From: Lachnospiraceae bacterium
Lineage (GTDB): Bacteria > Bacillota > Clostridia > Lachnospirales > Lachnospiraceae
DNA: 48,539 bases
Assembly: GCA_017543445.1 (NCBI GenBank)
Contig: JAFYGB010000032.1
Coordinates: 1-48,539 of the forward strand
Reading direction: 5' to 3'
Positions 22,831 through 30,855 of the stretch are shown here, in pieces. The translations under genes were made by a program, and so were the position numbers. The notes beneath the pieces were generated by a model. The model was not told the DNA's origin and made no database searches. It saw nothing but the letters and a program-made list of their open reading frames with translations. Position 1 is the first letter of the stretch; every line of letters starts with the position of its first letter.

Positions 22831-25800
22831 ATGTATCAGAAAGTGGAGAAAGACTTGAGCTTCGTCGAAAACGAAAAGAAGGTCGAGAAGTTCTGGAGAG
22901 AGAACGGCATCTTTGAAGAGAGTATGAAGATGCGTGAAGGCGGGCCGCAGTATATGTTCTATGATGGACCGCCCACAGCAAACGGAAAGCCGCACATTGG
23001 CCACGTGCTGACACGTACCATCAAGGATATGATCCCGCGTTACCGTACGATGAAGGGCTACGAAGTGCCCCGTAAGGCGGGTTGGGATACCCACGGTCTG
23101 CCGGTCGAACTGGAAGTCGAGAAGGAACTCGGCATCGATGGTAAGGAGCAGATCGAGCAGTACGGCGTGGCTCCGTTTATCGAGCGTTGTAAGGAAAACG
23201 TTTGGAAGTATAAGGGAATGTGGGAGGATTTCTCCTATACCGTTGGTTTCTGGGCGGATATGAAAGATCCCTATGTTACTTATCATGATGATTTTATCGA
23301 GTCCGAGTGGTGGGCGCTGAAGAAGATCTGGGATCGCGGCCTTTTGTACAAAGGTTTTAAGATCGTTCCCTACTGCCCGCGCTGCGGAACCCCGCTGTCT
23401 TCCCACGAGGTAGCACAGGGATATAAGGATGTAAAGGAGCGTTCGGCGATCGTTCGCTTTAAGGTAAAGGGACAGGAGAACGAGTACATCCTGGCCTGGA
23501 CGACGACGCCCTGGACCCTTCCGAGCAATGTTGCTCTTTGTGTAAACCCGGAGGACACCTACGTTCGCGTAGAGACCGCCGACGGTTATGTTTACTATAT
23601 GGCGGAAGCGCTCTGTGAGAAGGTCCTCTCCGGAACTCCGGCAGCTCCGTATACGATCACCGATCGTTTCAAGGGAACCGCGCTGGAAGGCCGCGAGTAC
23701 GAGCCGCTCTACGAGGCAGCTGCACGTGTAGCGGAGAAGCAGCGCAAGAAGGGCTTCTTTGTGACCTGCGATGGCTATGTTACCATGGATGACGGTACCG
23801 GCGTTGTACATATCGCCCCGGCCTTCGGTGAAGACGATAGCCGCGTCGGAAGAAACTACGACCTGCCGTTCGTACAGTTTGTCGATGGCAAGGGTAACAT
23901 GACGGATGACGTTCCGTTCGCCGGCCTGTTTGTTAAGAAGGCGGATCCGGAGGTCCTGAAGGATCTCGACGCGCGCGGCCTGCTGTTTGCGGCGCCGAAG
24001 TTCGAGCACAGCTATCCGCACTGCTGGCGCTGTGACACTCCTCTGATCTACTACGCACGCGAGTCCTGGTTCATCCGCATGACTGAGGTCCGCGACGACC
24101 TGATCAAAAACAACAACACCATCAACTGGATCCCGCAGAGCATCGGTACCGGCCGTTTCGGAAACTGGCTGGAGAACGTTGCCGACTGGGGCATCTCCCG
24201 TAACCGTTACTGGGGCACTCCTTTAAATATCTGGGAGTGTGAGGCCTGCGGCCACCAGACGGCGATCGGAAGCAAAGAAGAACTGAAGAAAATGTCTCCG
24301 GATTATCCGGAGGGTGGCGTGGAACTGCACCGTCCGTACATCGACGAAGTGCATGTGACCTGCCCGCACTGTGGCAAATTGATGAAGCGTGTTCCGGAAG
24401 TTATCGACTGTTGGTTCGACTCCGGTTCCATGCCGTTTGCGCAGTATCATTATCCGTTTGAAAATCAGGAACTGTTTGAGAAGCATTTCCCGGCGGATTT
24501 CATCAGTGAGGCGGTCGATCAGACCCGTGGCTGGTTCTATTCGCTGCTGGCTGTCTCGACGTTGCTGTTCGATAAGGCACCGTATAAGAACGTTATCGTT
24601 TTGGGCCACGTTCAAGACGAAAACGGACAGAAGATGAGTAAGAGTAAGGGCAATGCGGTCGATCCGTTCGAAGCTCTGGCGAAGTACGGCGCGGACGCGA
24701 TCCGCTGGTATTTCTACTCCAACAGTGCGCCGTGGTTGCCAAACCGCTTCCACGATAAGGCCGTGATCGAAGGCCAGCGTAAATTCCTGAGCACTTTGTG
24801 GAATACGTACTCCTTCTTCGTTTTGTACGCGAATATCGACGAGTTCGACGCGACGAAGTATACGCTGGATTATGAGAAGCTGAGCGTTATGGACCGCTAC
24901 CTGCTGTCCCGTCTGCAGACCGTTGTAGATACCTGCGATAAGAACCTGGAGCAGTATAAGATCACCGAGACCACGAAGGTCCTGCAGGATTTCGTCGACG
25001 ACATGAGTAACTGGTATGTTCGTCGTAGCCGTGAGCGTTTCTGGGCGAAGGGCATGGAGCAGGATAAGATCAATGCGTACATGACGTTGTACACAGCGCT
25101 CGTTACTATCTCGAAGGCGGCGGCGCCGATGATCCCGTTCATGACGGAGTCCATCTACCGCAACCTCGTATGCAGCATTGACCCGAATGCGCCGAAGAGC
25201 GTACACCTTTGCGACTATCCTGAGGTTCACACCGAGTGGATCGACAGAGAGCTCGAGGCGGACATGGACCTCGTTCTGAAGGTCGTAGTATTGGGCCGCG
25301 CTGCGCGTAATGCCGCGAACCTGAAGAACCGCCAGCCGCTGGCAAAGATGTTCGTAAAGGCGCCTTTCACGCTGGAGCGTTTCTTTGTGGATATCATCGA
25401 AGATGAATTGAACGTTAAGGCGGTGGAATTCACCGATGATGTGCGTTCGTATACCACCTATACATTTAAGCCGCAGCTGCGTACGGTGGGTCCGAAGTAC
25501 GGAAAACTGCTGGGACAGATCCGTGCAGCCCTGGATTCGATCGATGGCAATGCCGCGATGGACGAACTGAAGGAAAAAGGTGTGCTGACACTTTCCTTCG
25601 GCGATGACAAGGCGGAGCTGGCAGAAGAGGATCTGCTCATCGACATGACCCAGACACCGGGCTATGCGACCGAGAGCGCAGGCGATGTTACCGTCGTTCT
25701 GGATGGCAATCTGACACCGGAGCTGATCGACGAAGGCTATGTCAACGAGATCATCTCGAAGGTGCAGACCATGCGTAAAGAGGCCGGCTTTGAAGTGATG

Positions 25801-25980
25801 GATCACATCGTCCTGTATCACAAGGACAATGCGGAAATCTCCCGTATCATGGAGACCTACACGCAGGAGGTTGCCGGAGACGTGCTGGCGGACGAAGTGA
25901 TCGCCGGAGAGCCCGAAGGCTATGTGAAAGAGTGGGATATCAACGGACAGAAGGTAACGCTGGGCGTTAAAAAGAAATAA
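22831..25980 (+). CDS. ileS: Isoleucyl-tRNA synthetase
   Basis: 1049 residues from ATG 22831 (SD AGGAGG at 22818-22823); the frame extends to 22774 but those codons lie in the leader. It charges tRNA-Ile with isoleucine and edits misactivated valine. The HIGH motif is PHIGH at 55-58 and the KMSKS motif is at 601-605. The editing domain (CP1) lies between with TWTTPWTLPSN and GTGVVHIAPAFGEDD. A zinc-like Cys pair set ECEACG/TCPHCG appears near 470 and 512, and CPRCG near 190. The C-terminal extension and length near 1050 fit the eukaryote-like IleS2 type, which is typical of resistance to mupirocin; this is inferred only from length and motifs. Controlled by the T-box leader; glgP follows after 16 bp with a strong SD. 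Confidence 0.96.
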   Translation: MYQKVEKDLSFVENEKKVEKFWRENGIFEESMKMREGGPQYMFYDGPPTANGKPHIGHVLTRTIKDMIPRYRTMKGYEVPRKAGWDTHGLPVELEVEKELGIDGKEQIEQYGVAPFIERCKENVWKYKGMWEDFSYTVGFWADMKDPYVTYHDDFIESEWWALKKIWDRGLLYKGFKIVPYCPRCGTPLSSHEVAQGYKDVKERSAIVRFKVKGQENEYILAWTTTPWTLPSNVALCVNPEDTYVRVETADGYVYYMAEALCEKVLSGTPAAPYTITDRFKGTALEGREYEPLYEAAARVAEKQRKKGFFVTCDGYVTMDDGTGVVHIAPAFGEDDSRVGRNYDLPFVQFVDGKGNMTDDVPFAGLFVKKADPEVLKDLDARGLLFAAPKFEHSYPHCWRCDTPLIYYARESWFIRMTEVRDDLIKNNNTINWIPQSIGTGRFGNWLENVADWGISRNRYWGTPLNIWECEACGHQTAIGSKEELKKMSPDYPEGGVELHRPYIDEVHVTCPHCGKLMKRVPEVIDCWFDSGSMPFAQYHYPFENQELFEKHFPADFISEAVDQTRGWFYSLLAVSTLLFDKAPYKNVIVLGHVQDENGQKMSKSKGNAVDPFEALAKYGADAIRWYFYSNSAPWLPNRFHDKAVIEGQRKFLSTLWNTYSFFVLYANIDEFDATKYTLDYEKLSVMDRYLLSRLQTVVDTCDKNLEQYKITETTKVLQDFVDDMSNWYVRRSRERFWAKGMEQDKINAYMTLYTALVTISKAAAPMIPFMTESIYRNLVCSIDPNAPKSVHLCDYPEVHTEWIDRELEADMDLVLKVVVLGRAARNAANLKNRQPLAKMFVKAPFTLERFFVDIIEDELNVKAVEFTDDVRSYTTYTFKPQLRTVGPKYGKLLGQIRAALDSIDGNAAMDELKEKGVLTLSFGDDKAELAEEDLLIDMTQTPGYATESAGDVTVVLDGNLTPELIDEGYVNEIISKVQTMRKEAGFEVMDHIVLYHKDNAEISRIMETYTQEVAGDVLADEVIAGEPEGYVKEWDINGQKVTLGVKKK

Positions 25981-25996
25981 TTACGGAGGTGTGCTT

Positions 25997-28453
25997 ATGG
26001 CTGCAACCATTGATAAAGAGAGTTTTAAAAAAGAGGTTCGGTCTGCCGTAAAGAGTTTATACCGGAGAAATCTGGAGGAAGCGACACCGCAGATGGTCTA
26101 TCAGGCGGTGGCATACGCGATGAAGGAGGTCATCATTGACCGCTGGATCGCTACGCATAAGGAATACGAGAAGCGGGATGTGAAGACCGTATACTACCTG
26201 TCCATGGAGTTTTTGATGGGACGTGCCCTGGGCAATATCATCATCAACCTCTGTGCGCAGAAGGAAGTTAAGGAAGCCCTGGATGAGCTGGGCTTCGACT
26301 TAAACTCGATCGAGGATCAGGAGCCGGATGCGGCGCTCGGTAACGGCGGTTTGGGCCGTCTGGCGGCGTGCTTCCTGGACTCCCTGGCGACGCTGGGCTA
26401 CGCGGCCTACGGCGCCGGCATCCGTTACAAGTACGGTATGTTCGCCCAGAAGATCGAAGATGGTTATCAGGTCGAGGTGCCGGATAACTGGCTGAAGAAC
26501 GGCAACCCGTTTGAGGTGCGCCGCCCCGAGTATGCCTGTGAGGTCCATTTCGAGGGTTATGTGCGCGTCGAGTACGACGAGACCGGCCGTGAGCATTTCT
26601 ACCAGGACGGCTACCGCTCCGTGCGCGCCATCCCGTACGATCTGCCCGTTGTCGGCTACAACAATAACGTGGTCAATACGCTCCGCATCTGGGATGCTGA
26701 GCCCATCAACACGTTCAGCCTCGACGATTTCGACCGCGGAGATTACCGCAAGGCGGTAGAGCAGGAGAACCTGGCGAAAAACATCGTAGAGGTCCTGTAC
26801 CCCAACGACAACCACTATGCAGGTAAGGAGCTGCGTCTGAAGCAGCAGTACTTCTTCATTTCCGCGACCATCCAGACCGCGCTGAAGAAATATAAGGAGC
26901 ATCATCCGGATGTACGCAAACTGTACGAGAAGGTGACGTTCCAGATGAACGATACCCACCCGTCCATGGCCGTAGCAGAACTCATGCGTATCCTGATGGA
27001 TGAGGAGATGCTGACTTGGGATGAGGCGTGGGAAGTTACGACGAAGACCTGCGCTTACACCAACCACACGATCATGAGCGAAGCACTCGAGAAATGGCCT
27101 ATAGAGCTGTTCTCGCGCCTTCTGCCGCGTATTTACCAGATCGTTGAGGAAATCAACCGTCGCTTCGTGTTAGAGATCCAGAGCCGCTATCCGGATCGTC
27201 AGGATAAGATCCGCAGCATGGCCATCGTCTACGACGGCCAGGTACGCATGGCTCATCTGGCCATCGTCGGCGGCTATTCGGTCAATGGCGTGGCGCGCCT
27301 CCATACGGAGATCCTGAAGAAGCAGCAGTTGCGTGATTTCTACGAGATGATGCCGGAGAAGTTCAACAACAAGACGAACGGTATCACACAGCGCCGTTTC
27401 CTGTTGCACGGCAACCCGCTGCTGGCAGACTGGGTGACTGAGCACATCGGCAACGAGTGGATCACCGATCTGTCCCACATTAAAGAACTCAAGATCTATG
27501 CCGACGATCCGAAGGCACAGAAGGAGTTCATGAACATCAAATATCGCAACAAGGTGCGTCTGGCGCAGTACATCAAGGAGCAGAACGGCATCGAGGTCAA
27601 TCCTCGTTCCATCTTCGACGTGCAGGTAAAGCGTTTGCACGAGTACAAGCGCCAGTTGCTGAACATCCTGCATGTAATGCACCTGTACAATATGCTGAAG
27701 GATAACCCGGACATGGATTTCTATCCCCGTACGTTTATCTTCGGCGCGAAGGCAGCTGCCGGCTATCGCCGCGCGAAGCTGACCATTAAACTGATCAATT
27801 CGGTTGCCGATGTCATCAACAACGACAAGAGCATCAACGATAAGATCAAGGTCGTATTCATCGAGAACTACCGCGTATCCAACGCGGAGATGATCTTTGC
27901 GGCTGCGGATGTATCCGAGCAGATCTCCACGGCTAGTAAGGAGGCTTCCGGTACCGGCAACATGAAGTTTATGCTGAACGGTGCGGTAACGCTCGGAACC
28001 ATGGACGGCGCGAACATCGAGATCGTCGAGGAAGTCGGCGAGGACAATGCGTTCATCTTCGGTCTGTCCTCCGATGAGGTCATCAAATACGAGAACGAGG
28101 GCGGTTACGATCCCATGGAGATCTTCAACAACGACATGGAAATCCGCCGCGTGCTGATGCAGTTGATCAATGGATATTATTCGCCGAACGATCCGGAACT
28201 GTTCCGCGACCTGTACAACTCGCTGCTCAACACCTACAGTTCTGACCGCGCGGATACCTACTTCATCCTGAAGGATTTCCGTTCGTACCACGAGGCGCAG
28301 CAGAAGGTTGAGGAAGCATACCGTGACGAAGCCCGCTGGGCGCGCATGGCGCTTCTGAACACCGCAAGCAGCGGAAAGTTCTCCTCCGACCGTACCATCA
28401 CGGAGTACGTCAACGAGATCTGGAAACTTGAAAAAGTAACTGTAGAATTATAA
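25997..28453 (+). CDS. glgP: Glycogen/maltodextrin phosphorylase
   Basis: 818 residues from ATG 25997, 7 nt after GGAGG; the GTG at 25991 is too close to the SD. It releases glucose 1-phosphate from alpha-1,4-glucan ends using pyridoxal phosphate. Conserved blocks are YYLSMEFLMGR near 50, DAALGNGGLGRLAACFLDS near 100, MNDTHPSMAVAELMRIL, TNHTIMSEALEKWP, NGITQRRFLLHGNP, and the cofactor motif EASGTGNMKFMLNG with the PLP lysine at about 657. The length is normal for GlgP/MalP enzymes. It follows ileS closely and may be partly co-transcribed with it, an unusual pairing with no obvious metabolic link. A terminator follows. Confidence 0.96.
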   Translation: MAATIDKESFKKEVRSAVKSLYRRNLEEATPQMVYQAVAYAMKEVIIDRWIATHKEYEKRDVKTVYYLSMEFLMGRALGNIIINLCAQKEVKEALDELGFDLNSIEDQEPDAALGNGGLGRLAACFLDSLATLGYAAYGAGIRYKYGMFAQKIEDGYQVEVPDNWLKNGNPFEVRRPEYACEVHFEGYVRVEYDETGREHFYQDGYRSVRAIPYDLPVVGYNNNVVNTLRIWDAEPINTFSLDDFDRGDYRKAVEQENLAKNIVEVLYPNDNHYAGKELRLKQQYFFISATIQTALKKYKEHHPDVRKLYEKVTFQMNDTHPSMAVAELMRILMDEEMLTWDEAWEVTTKTCAYTNHTIMSEALEKWPIELFSRLLPRIYQIVEEINRRFVLEIQSRYPDRQDKIRSMAIVYDGQVRMAHLAIVGGYSVNGVARLHTEILKKQQLRDFYEMMPEKFNNKTNGITQRRFLLHGNPLLADWVTEHIGNEWITDLSHIKELKIYADDPKAQKEFMNIKYRNKVRLAQYIKEQNGIEVNPRSIFDVQVKRLHEYKRQLLNILHVMHLYNMLKDNPDMDFYPRTFIFGAKAAAGYRRAKLTIKLINSVADVINNDKSINDKIKVVFIENYRVSNAEMIFAAADVSEQISTASKEASGTGNMKFMLNGAVTLGTMDGANIEIVEEVGEDNAFIFGLSSDEVIKYENEGGYDPMEIFNNDMEIRRVLMQLINGYYSPNDPELFRDLYNSLLNTYSSDRADTYFILKDFRSYHEAQQKVEEAYRDEARWARMALLNTASSGKFSSDRTITEYVNEIWKLEKVTVEL

Positions 28454-28462
28454 GAAAGAGAG

Positions 28463-28503
28463 TTGAGGGGTAGAGCACGCTCTATCCCTCAATTTGTCTG
28501 TTT
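28463..28503 (+). terminator. Terminator after glgP
   Basis: A 14-bp stem pairs 28463-28476 with 28479-28492 (one G-U pair) and a tight loop, followed by the broken T-run TTTGTCTGTTT. Confidence 0.75.
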
Positions 28504-28537
28504 ATGTTCGGTTTATGGAATTTCGCCGAAAAAAACA

Positions 28538-28563
28538 TTCGTAAAATTCAGAAAATTTACGAA
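28538..28563. promoter_or_regulatory. Inverted repeat upstream of the csp promoter
   Basis: TTCGTAAA (28538-28545) and TTTACGAA (28556-28563), a perfect 8-bp dyad with a 10-nt spacer, ends 6 bp before the -35 box. It is a candidate regulator-binding site. Confidence 0.4.
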
Positions 28564-28569
28564 AAGCGC

Positions 28570-28598
28570 TTGACACTATGTATTGCATATGCTACTGT
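28570..28598 (+). promoter_or_regulatory. Promoter of the cold-shock gene
   Basis: TTGACA (28570-28575), a 17-bp spacer and TACTGT (28593-28598). The predicted start near 28605 gives a leader of about 207 nt before the csp start codon. Confidence 0.7.
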
Positions 28599-28604
28599 AA
28601 AGTC

Positions 28605-28811
28605 GTATTTTATTAATTGTTTCATTGAAAGTTTCATGATGTGACCATGAGATTTGCAAGGAAACACAAGAGTTTTTGTTTAGAGTGATTAACAAGGAAG
28701 GAGATATGCCGGCATCTGCCGGACATGATTGTATTCTAACTGGCCGACGCTGCAGGACAGATCGGATCTGAGATTAATAAGATACAAGATTTTTTGGGAG
28801 GTATCTTTAAA
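28605..28811 (+). promoter_or_regulatory. Long 5' leader of the cold-shock mRNA
   Basis: About 207 nt between the predicted transcript start and ATG 28812. It contains hairpins CCGGC/GCCGG (28709-28722 region) and a palindrome CAGATC/GATCTG (28758-28770), and a short ORF with a strong SD. Long leaders of this kind act as temperature-responsive elements in known cspA-type mRNAs; here that role is inferred. Confidence 0.5.
28706..28771 (+). CDS. Possible 21-codon upstream ORF in the cold-shock leader
   Basis: ATG 28706 follows the strong SD AAGGAAGGAGA (28694-28704) and reads 21 codons to TGA (28769-28771): [16 protein letters not shown] and five more residues. The start codon sits at the edge of a hairpin. 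It may be a translated leader peptide that influences csp expression, or only an SD-like site with a chance start. Confidence 0.3.
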   Translation: MPASAGHDCILTGRRCRTDRI

Positions 28812-29012
28812 ATGAAGGGTACAGTTAAGTGGTTCAATGCAACAAAGGGTTATGGCTTTATCACCGGTGATGAGGATGGTAAGGACGTGTTCGTACATTT
28901 CTCCGGCATCGTAGCTGACGGCTACAAGAGCCTGGAGGATGGTCAGAAGGTCAACTTCGACGTAACGAACGGTGCTCGTGGACCGCAGGCAGTAAACGTT
29001 ACGCTTGCATAA
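28812..29012 (+). CDS. Cold-shock protein (CspA family)
   Basis: 66 residues from ATG 28812 with SD GGGAGG at 28796-28801; the frame from 28794 adds residues over the SD and is rejected. Cold-shock domain proteins bind single-stranded RNA and DNA and act as RNA chaperones. Both RNA-binding motifs are intact: KGYGFI (RNP1) near residue 13 and VFVHF (RNP2) near 27; the opening MKGTVKWFN is standard. The length is typical for a single-domain Csp. It is a monocistronic unit with its own promoter, a long leader and a strong terminator, which fits post-transcriptional control. Confidence 0.97.
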   Translation: MKGTVKWFNATKGYGFITGDEDGKDVFVHFSGIVADGYKSLEDGQKVNFDVTNGARGPQAVNVTLA

Positions 29013-29057
29013 GTTCTAGCGCATCATCCATGGACCGGTTGGAACCGGAAAGCACAT

Positions 29058-29098
29058 ACAGCCGCCGAGACGATCGTTTCGGCGGCTGTTGTTTTTTT
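29058..29098 (+). terminator. Strong terminator after csp
   Basis: ACAGCCGCCG (29058-29067) pairs with CGGCGGCTGT (29080-29089), extended by four more pairs to a GATC loop, followed by a G and seven T residues (29092-29098). A smaller hairpin CCGGTT/AACCGG lies just upstream at 29035-29048. Confidence 0.9.
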
Positions 29099-29133
29099 CG
29101 CCGCTTTTGCACGGAAGTGTACACGATAAACCA

Positions 29134-29162
29134 TTGATAATACGGGGATTCGAGCGTATAAT
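29134..29162 (+). promoter_or_regulatory. Promoter of the GH5 cellulase gene
   Basis: TTGATA (29134-29139), a 17-bp spacer and consensus TATAAT (29157-29162). The start site near 29169 gives a leader of about 210 nt. Confidence 0.8.
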
Positions 29163-29168
29163 ATTTTA

Positions 29169-29378
29169 TATTCGGAGGTTTACGCAAAAGATCCCGCTCG
29201 AATGCGCGTAAATGGCGTTTTTACGAGAAATGATAGAATAGTGGCAAATGCATCGAAAAAGCCGTTGTGGGGCTTGTAGAGGCCACAGACGGGCAAGCGC
29301 GTGCATGAGGGGATCGATCACGCCTACTTTTGGGGCAGAACTTCGAAAAAACGATTCGAGATATACGATGGAGGTTTC
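29169..29378 (+). promoter_or_regulatory. Structured 5' leader of the GH5 gene
   Basis: The leader contains a compact fold: an outer stem ATGCA (29248-29252) with TGCAT (29302-29306), enclosing a 10-bp stem (29261-29270 with 29283-29294) with two bulged G residues and a 12-nt loop. An upstream hairpin pairs CGTAAA with TTTACG around 29207-29225. I cannot assign a known riboswitch class. The leader has an SD-like GGAGG near 29174 but no start codon at suitable distance. Confidence 0.35.
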
Positions 29379-30830
29379 ATGAAAAAGACAGGACATCTTA
29401 CAAAAACGATGCAGAAGGCGGTCAGCGTGATGTTGGCAGGTGCGCTCTGCATGAGTACATTGGCCGGCTGCGATAAGAAGCCGGATACCGAGACGACGGC
29501 AGCAGCTGCGACAACTGCGCAGGCAGGTGAGACGACCGCGAGTCCGGCAGAGAGTTCGGCAGAGAGTACCGCGGCGGTGACGACGCCGGTGGCTACGAAG
29601 GCCCCGACGACGGCGGCTCCTACACAGGCGCCGACCACAGCGGCACCGGAACTGAAGGAGGGAGAGATCATAGAACTCGATCCGTTCCCGGAGGTGAAGA
29701 TCCCGGATACCGAGGCGATCCGCTTCGTGAAGAACCTGGAAGTGGGCTGGAACCTGGGAAATACCTTTGATGCATATTCCGGTGGCACCGGACTGGATCT
29801 GGAGTCTGCCTGGGTCGGCATTAAAACTTCGCAAAAGCTGATCCAGACGGTTTATGACGCCGGTTTCCGGACCGTCCGTATCCCAGTTTCGTGGCACGGC
29901 CACATGGACGCGGAAACGCAGAAGATCGACGAGGCCTGGCTGAACCGCGTGAAGGAAGTGGTAGACTGGTCGCTGGATGCCGGGCTGTATGTCATCATCA
30001 ACATCCACCATGACAATGAAAAGAACGATAAGGGACTGTATCTGTACCCTTCCTACGATGAGTTAGAGAATTCGAAGAAGTATGTGACTTCGGTATGGTC
30101 GCAGGTGGCGGAGGCATTTGCCGATTATGATGAGCGGCTGGTGTTCGAGACCATGAATGAGCCGCGCCAGGTCGGAACGGACCACGAGTGGTGGGTCGCT
30201 GCAGCCAGTGAGGTCGGTAAGGAATGCATCGACTGCGTCAACCAGCTCAACCAGACTTGCGTAGACGCGATCCGCGCCCAGGGAAGCGAAGCGAACCGCA
30301 AGCGCTACATCCTGGTGCCGGGATATTGTGCGTCTCCGGACTTTGAGGTCACGGCGGCGTTTCAACTGCCGACGGATGCACAGGCACTGAAGGAGAATCT
30401 GATCCTTCTGTCCGTGCATGCATACCGGCCGTATAATTTCGCATTGGCCGGGGAAAGTGAGAAGTCGAGCACGGATCAGTTTACGATCACGAAGGCTTCG
30501 GACCGCCGCGATATCGATGATTTTTTGAAGTCTGTGCATGCGAAATTCGTGCTGCAGGGCGTGGGTTGCGTGATCACCGAGTATGGCGCGCGCCTGAAGA
30601 ATGATAACGACCGTGCGCGTGCAGAGTTCGCCGCTTACTATGTGGCGGCGGCGCGCAACTACGGCATGACGACGGTTTGGTGGGATAACCACGTATTCAG
30701 CGGAAGCGGCGAGATCTTCGGTTTGATCAACCGCCGGAACTGCAATATCCTGTACCCGTCGATCGTAGACCAGCTGATCTATTACAGCAAGCCGGAGAAT
30801 GCTCCGGTGGCGGAGAATAAAGCCGCATAA
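29379..30830 (+). CDS. GH5 family endoglucanase, lipoprotein
   Basis: 483 residues from ATG 29379 (SD GGAGG at 29370-29374); the longer frame to 29301 lies in the leader. The signal peptide ends in LAGC with lipidation at Cys31, then a Thr/Ala/Pro linker (to about 90) that would lift the domain off the membrane. The catalytic domain shows the GH5 pattern: GWNLGNTFDA, RIPVSW, NIHHDN, the acid/base Glu261 in FETMNEPR, the HAYRPYNF segment, and the nucleophile Glu401 in VITEYGAR, with WWDNH before the end. These fit cellulase or related beta-1,4-glucanase activity on cellulose, beta-glucan or mannan/xyloglucan; the exact substrate is not decidable. No carbohydrate-binding module or dockerin is present. 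An SGNH esterase gene follows after 25 bp. Confidence 0.92.
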   Translation: MKKTGHLTKTMQKAVSVMLAGALCMSTLAGCDKKPDTETTAAAATTAQAGETTASPAESSAESTAAVTTPVATKAPTTAAPTQAPTTAAPELKEGEIIELDPFPEVKIPDTEAIRFVKNLEVGWNLGNTFDAYSGGTGLDLESAWVGIKTSQKLIQTVYDAGFRTVRIPVSWHGHMDAETQKIDEAWLNRVKEVVDWSLDAGLYVIINIHHDNEKNDKGLYLYPSYDELENSKKYVTSVWSQVAEAFADYDERLVFETMNEPRQVGTDHEWWVAAASEVGKECIDCVNQLNQTCVDAIRAQGSEANRKRYILVPGYCASPDFEVTAAFQLPTDAQALKENLILLSVHAYRPYNFALAGESEKSSTDQFTITKASDRRDIDDFLKSVHAKFVLQGVGCVITEYGARLKNDNDRARAEFAAYYVAAARNYGMTTVWWDNHVFSGSGEIFGLINRRNCNILYPSIVDQLIYYSKPENAPVAENKAA

Positions 30831-30855
30831 TGAAACGTTTAGAAAGGTAGTTACT

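Noticed and set aside
29240-29310. Leader of the GH5 gene as a c-di-GMP riboswitch
   Set aside because: The expected conserved core sequences of class I or class II c-di-GMP aptamers are not present; only a generic fold is visible.
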